From Lachnospiraceae bacterium (GTDB lineage: Bacteria; Bacillota; Clostridia; Lachnospirales; Lachnospiraceae), in the NCBI GenBank assembly GCA_019421365.1, contig JAHZFJ010000053.1, forward strand, positions 1-13,845: a stretch of DNA of 13,845 bases, read 5' to 3'. Of the stretch, positions 6,660 through 13,792 are shown in pieces (position 1 is the stretch's first letter; the number at the start of each line of letters is the position of its first letter). The notes below the pieces were generated by a model. It was not told the DNA's origin. It saw only the letters and a list, made by a program, of their open reading frames with translations, and did no database searches. A program made the translations under genes and the position numbers.

Positions 6660-8618
6660 TTATCTACGGCCTCCGCCCATTCCTCCACCCATGGAGGAAA
6701 GATTACTTGAGCTACCACCTTGCACGGAAACAGATTCTGTTCCAGCTGTAATTGTATAAGTCTCAGAAGTACTGATATCTGCTCCAGAGATACAAACCAT
6801 ACTAAAGTCTTTTACTGGGGTAAAAGAATATACAACATTTCCACTAGAATCAGAAACACTCACCTTTGTTCCACCAGATATAGTTGATGTAAATCCTACG
6901 GATACTGAAGATTGAGAAGAGGAACTTGATGTCGTTTGTGCCATTCCAGTACTTCCAGCTACATATAAATTACCACCTGTGATATCGAATGTCTGGTCAT
7001 AATCTAATGCCCCATTGCCACTGTCGGTTGGCCCATATACCACAACATTACCACCATTCATCACTATCGATCCGTTGGAATCTAGTCCATCACCACTTGC
7101 ATTCACAGTAAGATCTCCACCATTAATAGTAAGAACTCCTGAACTAGAACTACTTGCAAACGTGTTTTGCCCTGGTCTCCCACTGATTGATGATGAATCA
7201 TTACCACCTGCAATGTTAATTCCATCATCGCTTGCAACTAAGTCAATGACACCATCATTGATGGTGATATTCTGGCTTTCAATTCCCTCATATGATTTTG
7301 TAATTGTGATAGTACCACCCGCAATTAACATATCAATATCACTGTGTATTCCATCATCACCTGAGGCAATTTGAAAATCACCTGCATCAATGCGAACCGC
7401 TCCATTTGAATGAATAGAATCATCCGAACTGTCAATATTAAAGGTTCCACCAAAGATGCCAATCCCATTATCTGCTTTCAATGCTTTTGCACTACTTGAT
7501 TCAGTCTCTGCCACAATCTCTTGACTGCTAGAATCCGTAGCTGTTGTAGTTTCCTGACTGCCTGGCTCAGTTGGCATTTGATCTCTGCCGCCTCCACGAT
7601 TTCCCCACTCTTCATTTACATTTCCTGAAGAATCCGTACTTGCATTGGCACTCCCTCCATCAGTAACAATATTAAAATCTCCATCATTTATAATCAATTG
7701 CGTAACTGCCTGAATGCCATCATTTCCTGCTGTTATATCGAAGCTTCCACCATCAATAACAATATACCCTTTTGCCGCATCCTCCTCATTGCTGGCTTTC
7801 ATTCCATCGCCCTCAGTGGCAATTGTTATCTTCCCATCTCGAACGGAAATAGAATCCTTACCAACGATTCCGTCATCTGCTGCTGTGATCATTAAAGTTC
7901 CACTGATAATCTCTAGATCATCTTTCGAAGTGATTCCATCGTTATAATTTGCATTTACTGTTAATGTGCCTGAACCATTGATAATTAAATCTGTCTTACT
8001 ATAAATTGCTGCATTTGGTGAAACTTCATCTAGCGTATCATAAATATACTCTGCACCATCTGTAATTGTATTAGAAGTACCCTCTGCTATGGTAAGAAAT
8101 ACATTCTTTGCAGTCTTTATCACAATAGGTGCATATTCAGAACTTGTGATACTTGCTCCGTTAAGTACCAATTGGACATTATCCTCTTTTGATACATCTA
8201 CTAAAACAGTCCCGTCGTTTAGTGTACCTGATAATACATACGTGCCACCCTTTGATATTGTAATATTGCTACCGTCGACTTCCACGCCATCTCCAGATGT
8301 TTGTATCTGTTCACCATTCATTATAATCTGAGTAGAATCAGTCTTTGACCACTCTGCATTGATTGCCGTATCGGAATAATCTCCAGTAAATGATTTAATA
8401 TCTGTAGCCAATATATCTGTAGAACTCTCTGTTGTGGCGGTGTCTGTTGTAGAATCCTCTGTTGTACTTTCACTGTTAGTAGTTCCATTATCTGAATTTA
8501 CATTATTTTCTGTTGTTCCCTGTTCCTGTGACGTATTTGATGAATTGCTACATCCAGTGAATAGAAGAATAAACATCATACAAATTGCTAATGTTGTTTT
8601 TTTATTACTTCTTGTCAT
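6660..8618 (-). CDS. Cthe_2159-like beta-helix lipoprotein (carbohydrate-binding domain family)
   Basis: A 652-residue predicted surface lipoprotein. The signal peptide ends in lipobox LFTGC with Cys23. A Thr/Ser/Glu-rich spacer (about 25-68) leads to a parallel beta-helix-like region (about 70-550) built of short turns containing DDGI, NDGI, GDGM or GDGL followed by a strand and GG. This matches Cthe_2159-type proteins annotated as carbohydrate-binding, of which the Clostridium thermocellum member is known to bind cellulose and pectic polymers and calcium. A Ser/Thr/Gln insertion (about 328-378) splits the helix; the end has Ser-rich segments and a Gly tail (MGGGMGGGRR). The ATG at 8618 is chosen since AGGAGGT abuts the ATG at 8624 too closely. 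It is last in the VTC operon, 28 bp after DUF4956, and is probably exposed on the cell surface. Confidence 0.88.
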   Translation of the reverse strand: MTRSNKKTTLAICMMFILLFTGCSNSSNTSQEQGTTENNVNSDNGTTNSESTTEDSTTDTATTESSTDILATDIKSFTGDYSDTAINAEWSKTDSTQIIMNGEQIQTSGDGVEVDGSNITISKGGTYVLSGTLNDGTVLVDVSKEDNVQLVLNGASITSSEYAPIVIKTAKNVFLTIAEGTSNTITDGAEYIYDTLDEVSPNAAIYSKTDLIINGSGTLTVNANYNDGITSKDDLEIISGTLMITAADDGIVGKDSISVRDGKITIATEGDGMKASNEEDAAKGYIVIDGGSFDITAGNDGIQAVTQLIINDGDFNIVTDGGSANASTDSSGNVNEEWGNRGGGRDQMPTEPGSQETTTATDSSSQEIVAETESSSAKALKADNGIGIFGGTFNIDSSDDSIHSNGAVRIDAGDFQIASGDDGIHSDIDMLIAGGTITITKSYEGIESQNITINDGVIDLVASDDGINIAGGNDSSSISGRPGQNTFASSSSSGVLTINGGDLTVNASGDGLDSNGSIVMNGGNVVVYGPTDSGNGALDYDQTFDITGGNLYVAGSTGMAQTTSSSSSQSSVSVGFTSTISGGTKVSVSDSSGNVVYSFTPVKDFSMVCISGADISTSETYTITAGTESVSVQGGSSSNLSSMGGGMGGGRR

Positions 8619-8645
8619 TCTCATACCTCCTTTAAAATACTTTCA

Positions 8646-9320
8646 CTATAGTTCTTCTCTTCCAACCACTGGTCTAGAGCATACAATTGGTAGATTTCCA
8701 TTACGGCATCGCAGCTCATCGATAAATTCTTTTTCACTACTATCAGCTTTGATTACTACGCCATAACTTAATTCATACATACTTCCCATATTGGTTGTCT
8801 TAACACGATTTAAGCTATGTATTTTAGCATATTTTTCAAATAAATCATCAAAAATCTCTGAGTAATCCAGATTTTCTGGGATTGTAATCCTTAAATCTTT
8901 CTCTTCTTCCTTGGTTTCTCCTAATTTCGACTTTGATAGTACCACCATTATAATGCATACTAATACCGTAATAATTACTGCATAACTTACAAATCCCATT
9001 CCTGCGGCTAGCCCAACAACCATTGCAAAAAAGATTGCACTTATATCTCTTGCACTTCCAGGTAGGGAACGAAAACGAACCAAGCTGAAAGCACCCATAA
9101 CAGCTACACTAGTCCCTAAATTACCATTCACTAACATAATCACCGTTTGAACCAGTACTGGTAAAATTACTAAGGTGATTACAAATTGTTTCGTATACTT
9201 TCCTTGGATCATATATGCAAATGCCATTACTAAACCTAATAATATTGAGACCACCATACAAATTAATGCGGTTTGAATAGATAATGTCCCTTCTACTGTA
9301 TTAATTACGCTGGTAAACAT
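8646..9320 (-). CDS. DUF4956 membrane protein
   Basis: A 224-residue integral membrane protein. Four hydrophobic segments lie at about 17-40, 45-66, 76-90 (weak) and 97-130. The family hallmark GAFSLVRFRSLPGSARDISA with FFAMVVGLAAGMG sits at about 76-110. The C-terminal 90 residues are soluble and look like a small alpha/beta domain. Its start overlaps the end of the VTC gene by 16 bp and its AGGAGGT site lies inside the VTC coding region, so the two are probably translationally coupled. Association of DUF4956 with VTC-domain proteins is common in bacteria, often with CotH-like kinases and Cthe_2159-like proteins. A transport or scaffold role for a phosphate product is a guess; the biochemical function is unknown. 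Confidence 0.87.
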   Translation of the reverse strand: MFTSVINTVEGTLSIQTALICMVVSILLGLVMAFAYMIQGKYTKQFVITLVILPVLVQTVIMLVNGNLGTSVAVMGAFSLVRFRSLPGSARDISAIFFAMVVGLAAGMGFVSYAVIITVLVCIIMVVLSKSKLGETKEEEKDLRITIPENLDYSEIFDDLFEKYAKIHSLNRVKTTNMGSMYELSYGVVIKADSSEKEFIDELRCRNGNLPIVCSRPVVGREEL

Positions 9321-10081
9321 ATCACTACCTCCTGTTGTTCTTTTGTTTTCTCTAACTCATATTCATCTTTTTGTTTCACAAGCTCACGTTGATAGCAACT
9401 CCCGTATTTTGAAAACGAAGTCGGATAAAGCTGTAATTCTGATAAAATAGACACCATCCATAATGGATATGCTCCTGCCACTTTTATCTCCATTAGTACA
9501 GTTTCTGGCGAAAGTACCAATGTTCCATAATCACCTTTTCCCAAATCCAAATCATTCATACGATAGCGAATATTACGGTCAAAAGTTACTCGAATACTAT
9601 CATCATATTTTCCAATCATAGCTGTTCGATCGTAAGCGATATACATCTTCTTGACAGGCTCATAATAACTAACAAAATAGTCAATTTCTTTTTTAATTTG
9701 ATTTACCTTCGATGGCGAGATACCATGGTCAAGATACTTTGTGGATTCCTCGAATGGAAGTTCAATTCTTCTTTTATAGACAATGCCATCATACTTTTTC
9801 TTAATCTCTACAAAAGTCTCATCCTCTTTTCTTGGAATTCCATAGCTTCTCAATCGCAATTTTTCTTTATATACTGGTTTTTCTATGGAACTACGAATTA
9901 ATTCATAGGAAGGTGTGTCGTAGTATAGATTACAAATCGTACTTTCACCAAATTGATCCATTTCTATATAATCCTTTACACGTTCTAGGAATTGCTCGTG
10001 TTGTACCTTTGTTAAAATATATTTTTTTTCGTAACGTTGAAATATTTCATTACTCTTCTTGACGATGATATCTTTGCTCAT
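9305..10081 (-). CDS. VTC-domain protein (polyphosphate polymerase-like, triphosphate tunnel fold)
   Basis: A 258-residue cytosolic protein with a complete VTC domain. In yeast Vtc4 this domain makes polyphosphate from ATP inside a tunnel lined by basic residues; bacterial versions are annotated polyphosphate polymerase domain. Tunnel-type motifs are all visible: RYEKKY (16-21), YYDT (53-56), EKLRLRSYG (73-81), EIKKK (92-96), VYKRRIE (101-107), AYDR (149-152), RVTFDR (164-169), LMEIKV (196-201) and SFSKY (222-226). No SPX domain and no membrane segment are fused to it, so the overlapping DUF4956 gene probably supplies the membrane part. AAGGAGG lies 9 bp before the start. It is the first gene of the operon that ends with the beta-helix lipoprotein. 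Activity is inferred; some family members could act on other triphosphates. Confidence 0.88.
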   Translation of the reverse strand: MSKDIIVKKSNEIFQRYEKKYILTKVQHEQFLERVKDYIEMDQFGESTICNLYYDTPSYELIRSSIEKPVYKEKLRLRSYGIPRKEDETFVEIKKKYDGIVYKRRIELPFEESTKYLDHGISPSKVNQIKKEIDYFVSYYEPVKKMYIAYDRTAMIGKYDDSIRVTFDRNIRYRMNDLDLGKGDYGTLVLSPETVLMEIKVAGAYPLWMVSILSELQLYPTSFSKYGSCYQRELVKQKDEYELEKTKEQQEVVICLPA

Positions 10082-10203
10082 AATGTAAACCTCCTTCTTA
10101 GATGTTTAATTTGCTATAAATCTCTTCTATTTTATTGCTATAGTTCAGCCTTCCACGTATTTTTGTGCCTTTTGTCTATTATTCGTTTTCTCCACGAAAG
10201 AAG

Positions 10204-10243
10204 CGTTTGATGTTAATTACTCGTAAAGTTTAACAATCAAACG
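10204..10243 (-). promoter_or_regulatory. Inverted repeat in the VTC operon leader
   Basis: The 344-bp gap 10082-10425 holds no gene. In it, CGTTTGAT-GTTAA (10204-10216) and TTAAC-A-ATCAAACG (10230-10243) form a 13-bp inverted repeat with one bulge and a 13-nt loop, about 125 bp upstream of the VTC start. It may be an operator or a leader hairpin. No convincing -35/-10 pair was found, and no riboswitch class I know fits. Confidence 0.45.
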
Positions 10244-10314
10244 TGAAACAAAGATGTGCATTCTGCGAAAAAACTGTGAATTTTTAGATAATGTTATCAA
10301 TAAGGTGAATGAAC

Positions 10315-10355
10315 AAAAAAAGAACGAGTATCCTCTTACTGTGAGGTTCTCGCTC
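10315..10355 (-). terminator. Rho-independent terminator upstream of the VTC operon
   Basis: On the minus strand GAGCGAG pairs with CTCGTTC (one wobble), an inner CCTC pairs with GAGG, and seven T residues follow (A run at 10315-10321 on +). It closes transcription coming from the broken phosphotransferase genes and insulates the VTC operon. Confidence 0.85.
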
Positions 10356-10425
10356 ATTTCTACGATTCTACTGTGATATATCTTTTTTAATATGTACTCT
10401 CTATCTATATTTGCATGTACGAAAC

Positions 10426-10839
10426 TTACCTTCTATCCAGAATGTTATCTTTTTTCACTATTTCATTACATCGTTCATTTACTAATTTAATTAATATCTG
10501 CTTTTCATTATCAGGAATCCATTCTCTTAACCTTGCAGCGGCAATAGGCAATTCCCATCTATTAATATCCTCAATACTTTTATTTGATATCTCAAGATAT
10601 TCTTTTATGTATACCTTGTAAATACGATGTTGAAAAATAGAAATCAGCTTTCTCAGAAGCCAGGGTGCATGTGCAACTCCTCCATACTTTAGCATAATAC
10701 ATGTACGCGCAACATCAGCTTCAGATCTTCTTCTAATTTCTCTTTTACACTATGTATTGTATCATTCACAGGAATTTGTATATCCAGATGATAGCGTGCT
10801 AATTTCTTTGAATAATCATTGATCTTCCATAATGAAACC
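10426..10839 (-). pseudogene. APH-family phosphotransferase remnant B (lacks its N-lobe and catalytic loop)
   Basis: Two reading frames make up this remnant. About 10829-10735 encodes WKINDYSKKLARYHLD then SVKEKLEEDLK, the central helix region of an aminoglycoside phosphotransferase-like kinase. From about 10735 another frame encodes RRSEADVARTCIMLKYGGVA and continues to the family's usual end with ELPIAAARLREWIPD. The segment that should join them, with the HGDxHxxN catalytic loop and the metal-binding Asp, is missing; roughly 60 residues appear to be deleted, with a frame change at the join. The N-lobe is missing too. The downstream frame is open from about 10753, with an ATG at 10695, but cannot make an active kinase. 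A terminator lies downstream at 10315-10355. Family membership is clear from motifs; substrate is unknown. Confidence 0.78.
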
Positions 10840-11164
10840 ATCATATGTAAATTCAAAACATAGGGCACCTAATGATGAAAGAGCAATAGCTTATGTAAAG
10901 GAAAATATTGATTTGATGTGTCAGTCTGAACCTGTATATGAACATGGAGATTTTCATATTGGAAACATGGTTTATACTCCTCAATAAGATGTAGGGATCA
11001 TTGACTTCAATCGGTGGGAATGCGGTGATAGATATGAGGAATTTTATAAACTTCAAAGTTTTAATGTTGACATGAGTGTTGCCTTCTCCATGGGACAATT
11101 GCACGGGTACTTTGATGGTGAACCGACTATGGATTTCTGAAAAGTACAGGCGGTTGTAGTTGCT
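10840..11164 (+). pseudogene. Inverted catalytic half of APH-family phosphotransferase A
   Basis: Read on the plus strand from 10841, the frame gives SYVNSKHRAPNDERAIAYVK, then the catalytic loop EHGDFHIGNMVY and the metal-binding block VGIIDFNRWECGDRYEEFYK, i.e. the C-lobe of an APH-like kinase. No start codon with a ribosome binding site precedes it. Two stop codons interrupt it: TAA at 10985-10987 and TGA at 11138-11140, the latter replacing what is probably a Trp (DF-stop-KVQAVVVA). Its missing N-lobe lies just beyond its 3' end on the opposite strand. This orientation is best explained by an inversion of this segment; see the findings. Because the frames of 10853-11104 on the other strand are antisense to these motifs, they are not genes. 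Confidence 0.85.
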
Positions 11165-11597
11165 TTAATTTTTTTTCAGTTTTCTTTATCTTGGGAATAT
11201 CCATAGCCTCAACCGGAAGACTGTGAATTGCTTTAAGTACATTTCCCGCTTTAATTCCCAATTGGTATTGTTCTTGCTCATTAAGAGTTTCAATGACATC
11301 CTCCATAGATTGTCCTTCAACCCAGCTTAATAGCATATATATATTTCGCCCACTATTACAAATTCCCATATCTATTGCTTGCGACATTTCAAAATGAAGT
11401 TGATTGTATTTCTGTATTATGTAAAATTCTTTTTTCTTATTTTCTAATTTATCAACATTGCTTATACGAAGTAAGAATTTAGTACCCTTTTGGTCTTCGA
11501 TATAGAATTTTATATCATCTGACCAGCCGTAATTAATCTTTTCAACTTTTCTCCATGATTTATATTGCGGAATATCTATTAATAATGAATTTTCCAT
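11127..11597 (-). pseudogene. N-lobe of APH-family phosphotransferase A, cut by an inversion
   Basis: The open frame encodes 156 residues beginning MENSLLIDIPQYKSWRKVEK with GAGGTG about 6 bp upstream. It has the ATP-binding N-lobe of an APH-type kinase: an invariant-Lys-like strand FLLRISNV, a KKKEF helix, and the hinge region YMLLSWVEGQSMEDV, then IHSLPVEAMDIPK. Homology to the family stops at KKLKQLQ (about 11154); the last eight residues, PPVLFRNP, are out-of-frame antisense of the inverted catalytic half. The protein therefore lacks its catalytic loop and metal site. With its ribosome binding site intact it may still be translated, but it should be inactive as a kinase. The 252-bp gap upstream (11598-11849) is very AT-rich and shows no gene or convincing promoter. 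Confidence 0.82.
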
Positions 11598-11849
11598 GTT
11601 TCACCTCGATTTATCATAATATTATAATTATATATCTTTATACTTTCGCAATTGTAAATAATATACAACAATACAAATATTCTTAATTATACTTTTAGGT
11701 ATATGATAAGTCAAACATATATGGAAAAGTATAACATATTATCAACTAGACAAGAATACTTGCCTATAAGTATAGTCGTAAAATAAGCTAACCCAAAACG
11801 CTAACGGCACAATACTAAAAACTAAAATTTGTAGTATCTCTAAAACTAC

Positions 11850-12359
11850 TTATAATCTCCGCAAAAATTTATTTACTTGCCAGCGATTTTTCAAGATTAT
11901 TTTGCATACAGCACTTTCATTATTAAGCATATCGTAAAACTGCTTTCTCTTCGCCTTGTCATGGTTCCAAATAGTCTTAATAAACTCAATTTTCTCTTTA
12001 TCGAATTTTTCAGGGCAATAACCTCCCATATCAAAGCGGCTTTTTCCATAATTTTTAATCACTCTCATTATAGCACCATAAACACACATAATGCGTGAGA
12101 AATCCATAAAAATCACAGTATCACAATACTTTAGTCTAAGCGGTATTGAACGATTGATATTTCCGTCTATAATCCATTTTGGTTTTAGGAGTTCTTTCAT
12201 TAACAACTCATCAAATTCATCGTTTGAAGCTTTATTCCAATGATCTCTCCAATATAGAACATCAAGGTGAATTAATGGAAGTTCTAATTTTTTTGCTAGT
12301 TTTTGTGCCAATAACGTTTTTCCACAACCATTGCCACCTATAATCATAATACGTTCCAT
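11850..12359 (-). CDS. P-loop nucleotide kinase-like protein (adenylate kinase-related)
   Basis: A 169-residue P-loop NTPase of the type annotated as adenylate kinase-related or topology modulation (FlaR-like) protein. The Walker A motif GGNGCGKT is at residues 8-15, followed by the family's conserved LPLIHLDVLYWRDHW (about 27-41), KPKWIIDGN (about 60-68) and a Walker B-like strand TVIFMDFSR (about 81-89). The C-terminal half carries a basic lid-like stretch (RVIKNYGKSR) and FIKTIWNHDKAKRKQF. Typical members have Ser or Thr after GK; Thr is present, so ATP binding should be intact. The ATG at 12359 is used because GGAGG lies 5 bp upstream; an in-frame GTG at 12371 overlaps it. It is 64 bp downstream of the methyltransferase fusion and probably shares its transcript. 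The phosphate acceptor is not known for the family with certainty. Confidence 0.82.
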   Translation of the reverse strand: MERIMIIGGNGCGKTLLAQKLAKKLELPLIHLDVLYWRDHWNKASNDEFDELLMKELLKPKWIIDGNINRSIPLRLKYCDTVIFMDFSRIMCVYGAIMRVIKNYGKSRFDMGGYCPEKFDKEKIEFIKTIWNHDKAKRKQFYDMLNNESAVCKIILKNRWQVNKFLRRL

Positions 12360-12423
12360 ATAAACCTCCACAAATACAAGCGCCAGACTATAACTCTTTT
12401 TTCAAACAGTCAAAGTAGAATTT

Positions 12424-13392
12424 TTATTTCTTCCGGGCTTTTATTATCACTGTATGATTGATGATTGAAGCTTTATGTTCAGAATAATATTTTCCCGTAA
12501 AGGATGTAGAATCTGAATAGCCGTCGGATTCTTCAACTACTCTTTCAATTTCAAATCCACAACTAACGAGAGCATTTATGTATGAAGAAAGCTTCCAGTT
12601 CCTGCTGGTAAGGGTCTTTCCAAACTTGGTCCACTGCATCTCAAGTTCTTTCACATATGATTCAATAATCAGGTACTCGCCGTCTTTCCCCTTTATACAT
12701 GGCAACATTGGATTGTCCCACGAAAAGATAAAAGTACCCTTTGGTTTCAGATATTTAGAGATTAATCCGAATACTTTGTACAAATCTTGCGCCCAACCGA
12801 TTCCATATATTGAGTACACACAATCAAAGTGATGAAATGGGATTCCCGGATTAACCTCCATTGGAGATGAAAAAAGAGTTACTTTGACTTTGCTACTTTT
12901 CATATTTTCTTCTGCTGCTTCAATTTGTTTTTCCGAAATATCAAGTCCGTATAGTTCTTTCGCACCCTTTCCTGCTAAATAAAGTAGTGATTTTCCATCA
13001 CCACACGCTATTTCAAGAATAGATTTATCTTGTACATCGCCAAATAGGTGTAACTTTTCTTCAGTGGGGGTATATGAGCCATACTTAGGGAGAATTGTTC
13101 CTATCCAACCATTATTCTGTGCCTGGCTCCAGCCTTTGTTATTTTCAGTAAGATTGTCCTTTATTGCTCCAGGAATAACGTCATCTGCACTTTCAATCAC
13201 TCCGTTAAATATTGTGTCTATCGAGACATGAAAATAATCTGCAATAATAGGAATCATACTTATATCCGGGTATGTATTATCATTTTCCCATTTACTTATA
13301 GTCTGACATGTAACATTAAGTTTCTCAGCCAGTTCCTTCTGACTTATATTTCTCTGATTTCTAAGCTTCTTTATTGTTAAACCAATATTCAT
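12424..13392 (-). CDS. Xre-type HTH fused to SAM-dependent methyltransferase
   Basis: A 322-residue fusion. Residues 1-65 are a Cro/C1-type helix-turn-helix (TIKKLRNQRNISQKELAEKL, then TCQTISKWENDNTYPD). Residues about 85-320 are a class I methyltransferase: motif I LEIACGDGK (127-134), the acidic end of strand two at Asp151 (YGLDIS), motif II-like region FDCVYSIYGIGW (189-200) and LKPKGTFIFSWD (215-226). The protein resembles small-molecule methyltransferases of the UbiE/ubiquinone type more than DNA methylases, as no NPPY or PC motif is seen. The ATG at 13392 follows AAGGAG at 9 bp and a good promoter; the longer open frame upstream runs through that promoter. Such fusions might sense their own substrate or SAM state and regulate their own gene; this is inference. 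The kinase-like gene follows. Confidence 0.87.
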   Translation of the reverse strand: MNIGLTIKKLRNQRNISQKELAEKLNVTCQTISKWENDNTYPDISMIPIIADYFHVSIDTIFNGVIESADDVIPGAIKDNLTENNKGWSQAQNNGWIGTILPKYGSYTPTEEKLHLFGDVQDKSILEIACGDGKSLLYLAGKGAKELYGLDISEKQIEAAEENMKSSKVKVTLFSSPMEVNPGIPFHHFDCVYSIYGIGWAQDLYKVFGLISKYLKPKGTFIFSWDNPMLPCIKGKDGEYLIIESYVKELEMQWTKFGKTLTSRNWKLSSYINALVSCGFEIERVVEESDGYSDSTSFTGKYYSEHKASIINHTVIIKARKK

Positions 13393-13425
13393 CTCGTCCA
13401 ACTCCTTCTTGTATATTATAAGAAT

Positions 13426-13454
13426 AGTATAACCCAAAATTTGCTTATCACCAA
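13426..13454 (-). promoter_or_regulatory. Promoter of the HTH-methyltransferase gene
   Basis: On the minus strand TTGGTG (13454-13449) and TATACT (13431-13426) are separated by 17 bp, about 33 bp before the start codon. About 60 bp further upstream, ATATCC and GGATAT (13517-13522 and 13526-13531) form a small dyad that might bind the regulator. Confidence 0.65.
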
Positions 13455-13597
13455 TACACTTGTAGAAAATATAAGGTAACGTGTCTGTTGATTTTTTATT
13501 AATTATTATATATGATATATCCTCTGGATATCGGACTGTTCCATTAACAAAAAAGGCAAGAAATTGCACACAGCCTGCACACATGTTTTTCAAGCAA

Positions 13598-13633
13598 CAA
13601 AAAAATCGCTAACCCTTGATAAGGATTAGCGAT
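13598..13633 (-). terminator. Strong rho-independent terminator with seven-T tail
   Basis: ATCGCTAA (13605-13612) pairs with TTAGCGAT (13626-13633), an inner CCTT pairs with AAGG after one mismatch, and the minus-strand tail is seven T residues (13605-13599). It would stop transcription coming from the tRNA side before the methyltransferase gene. Confidence 0.85.
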
Positions 13634-13645
13634 ACTTCTCAATAA

Positions 13646-13742
13646 AGCGCGAGACGGTGCACGAGGTCCGGGGGACCTCGGTTCTGCACGGACCGGAGCG
13701 AAGCGGAGACATTCGAACTTCGAGTCCAGGATTGGACTCGAA
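13646..13742 (-). repeat. GC-rich structured element next to tRNA-Gly, starting with a copy of the tRNA 3' end
   Basis: This stretch of about 97 bp is far richer in GC than its surroundings. It contains two perfect hairpins: CGAGGTCC/GGACCTCG (13662-13669 and 13673-13680), extended by GTGCA/TGCAC (13657-13661 and 13685-13689) across a 4-nt bulge, and TTCGAGTCC/GGACTCGAA (13719-13727 and 13734-13742). AGCGCGAGACGG (13646-13657) exactly repeats 12 bp of the tRNA 3' end (13793-13804) in the same orientation. A T-loop-like TTCGAAT is also present on the minus strand (13717-13711). It may be a decayed tRNA spacer or a multicopy tRNA-linked repeat. Confidence 0.55.
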
Positions 13743-13780
13743 AAACAGAAATAGGATATCCGTAAGGATATCCTATTTCT
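13741..13780 (-). terminator. Terminator of the tRNA-Gly gene
   Basis: A perfect 15-bp stem, 13747-13761 with 13766-13780, closes a GTAA loop (TTAC on the transcript), and the minus-strand tail is GTTTTT. It lies 12 bp beyond the tRNA 3' end. Confidence 0.88.
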
Positions 13781-13792
13781 TGTTTTCTTGAG

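Noticed and set aside
7015..8331. Several plus-strand open frames inside the beta-helix gene
   Set aside because: They are shadows of a low-complexity, repetitive coding sequence; none has a ribosome binding site or recognisable domain.
10082..10300. Riboswitch in the VTC leader (for example cyclic di-GMP)
   Set aside because: Only one bulged inverted repeat is visible; conserved core motifs of known classes are not present.
10853..11104. Open frame of 83 codons on -
   Set aside because: It is antisense to the plus-strand catalytic motifs HGDFH and IIDFN, which are clearly the real coding sense.
13393..13593. N-terminal extension of the HTH-methyltransferase frame
   Set aside because: The extra 67 codons run through the promoter and lack homology to Xre proteins, whose normal start is the ATG at 13392.
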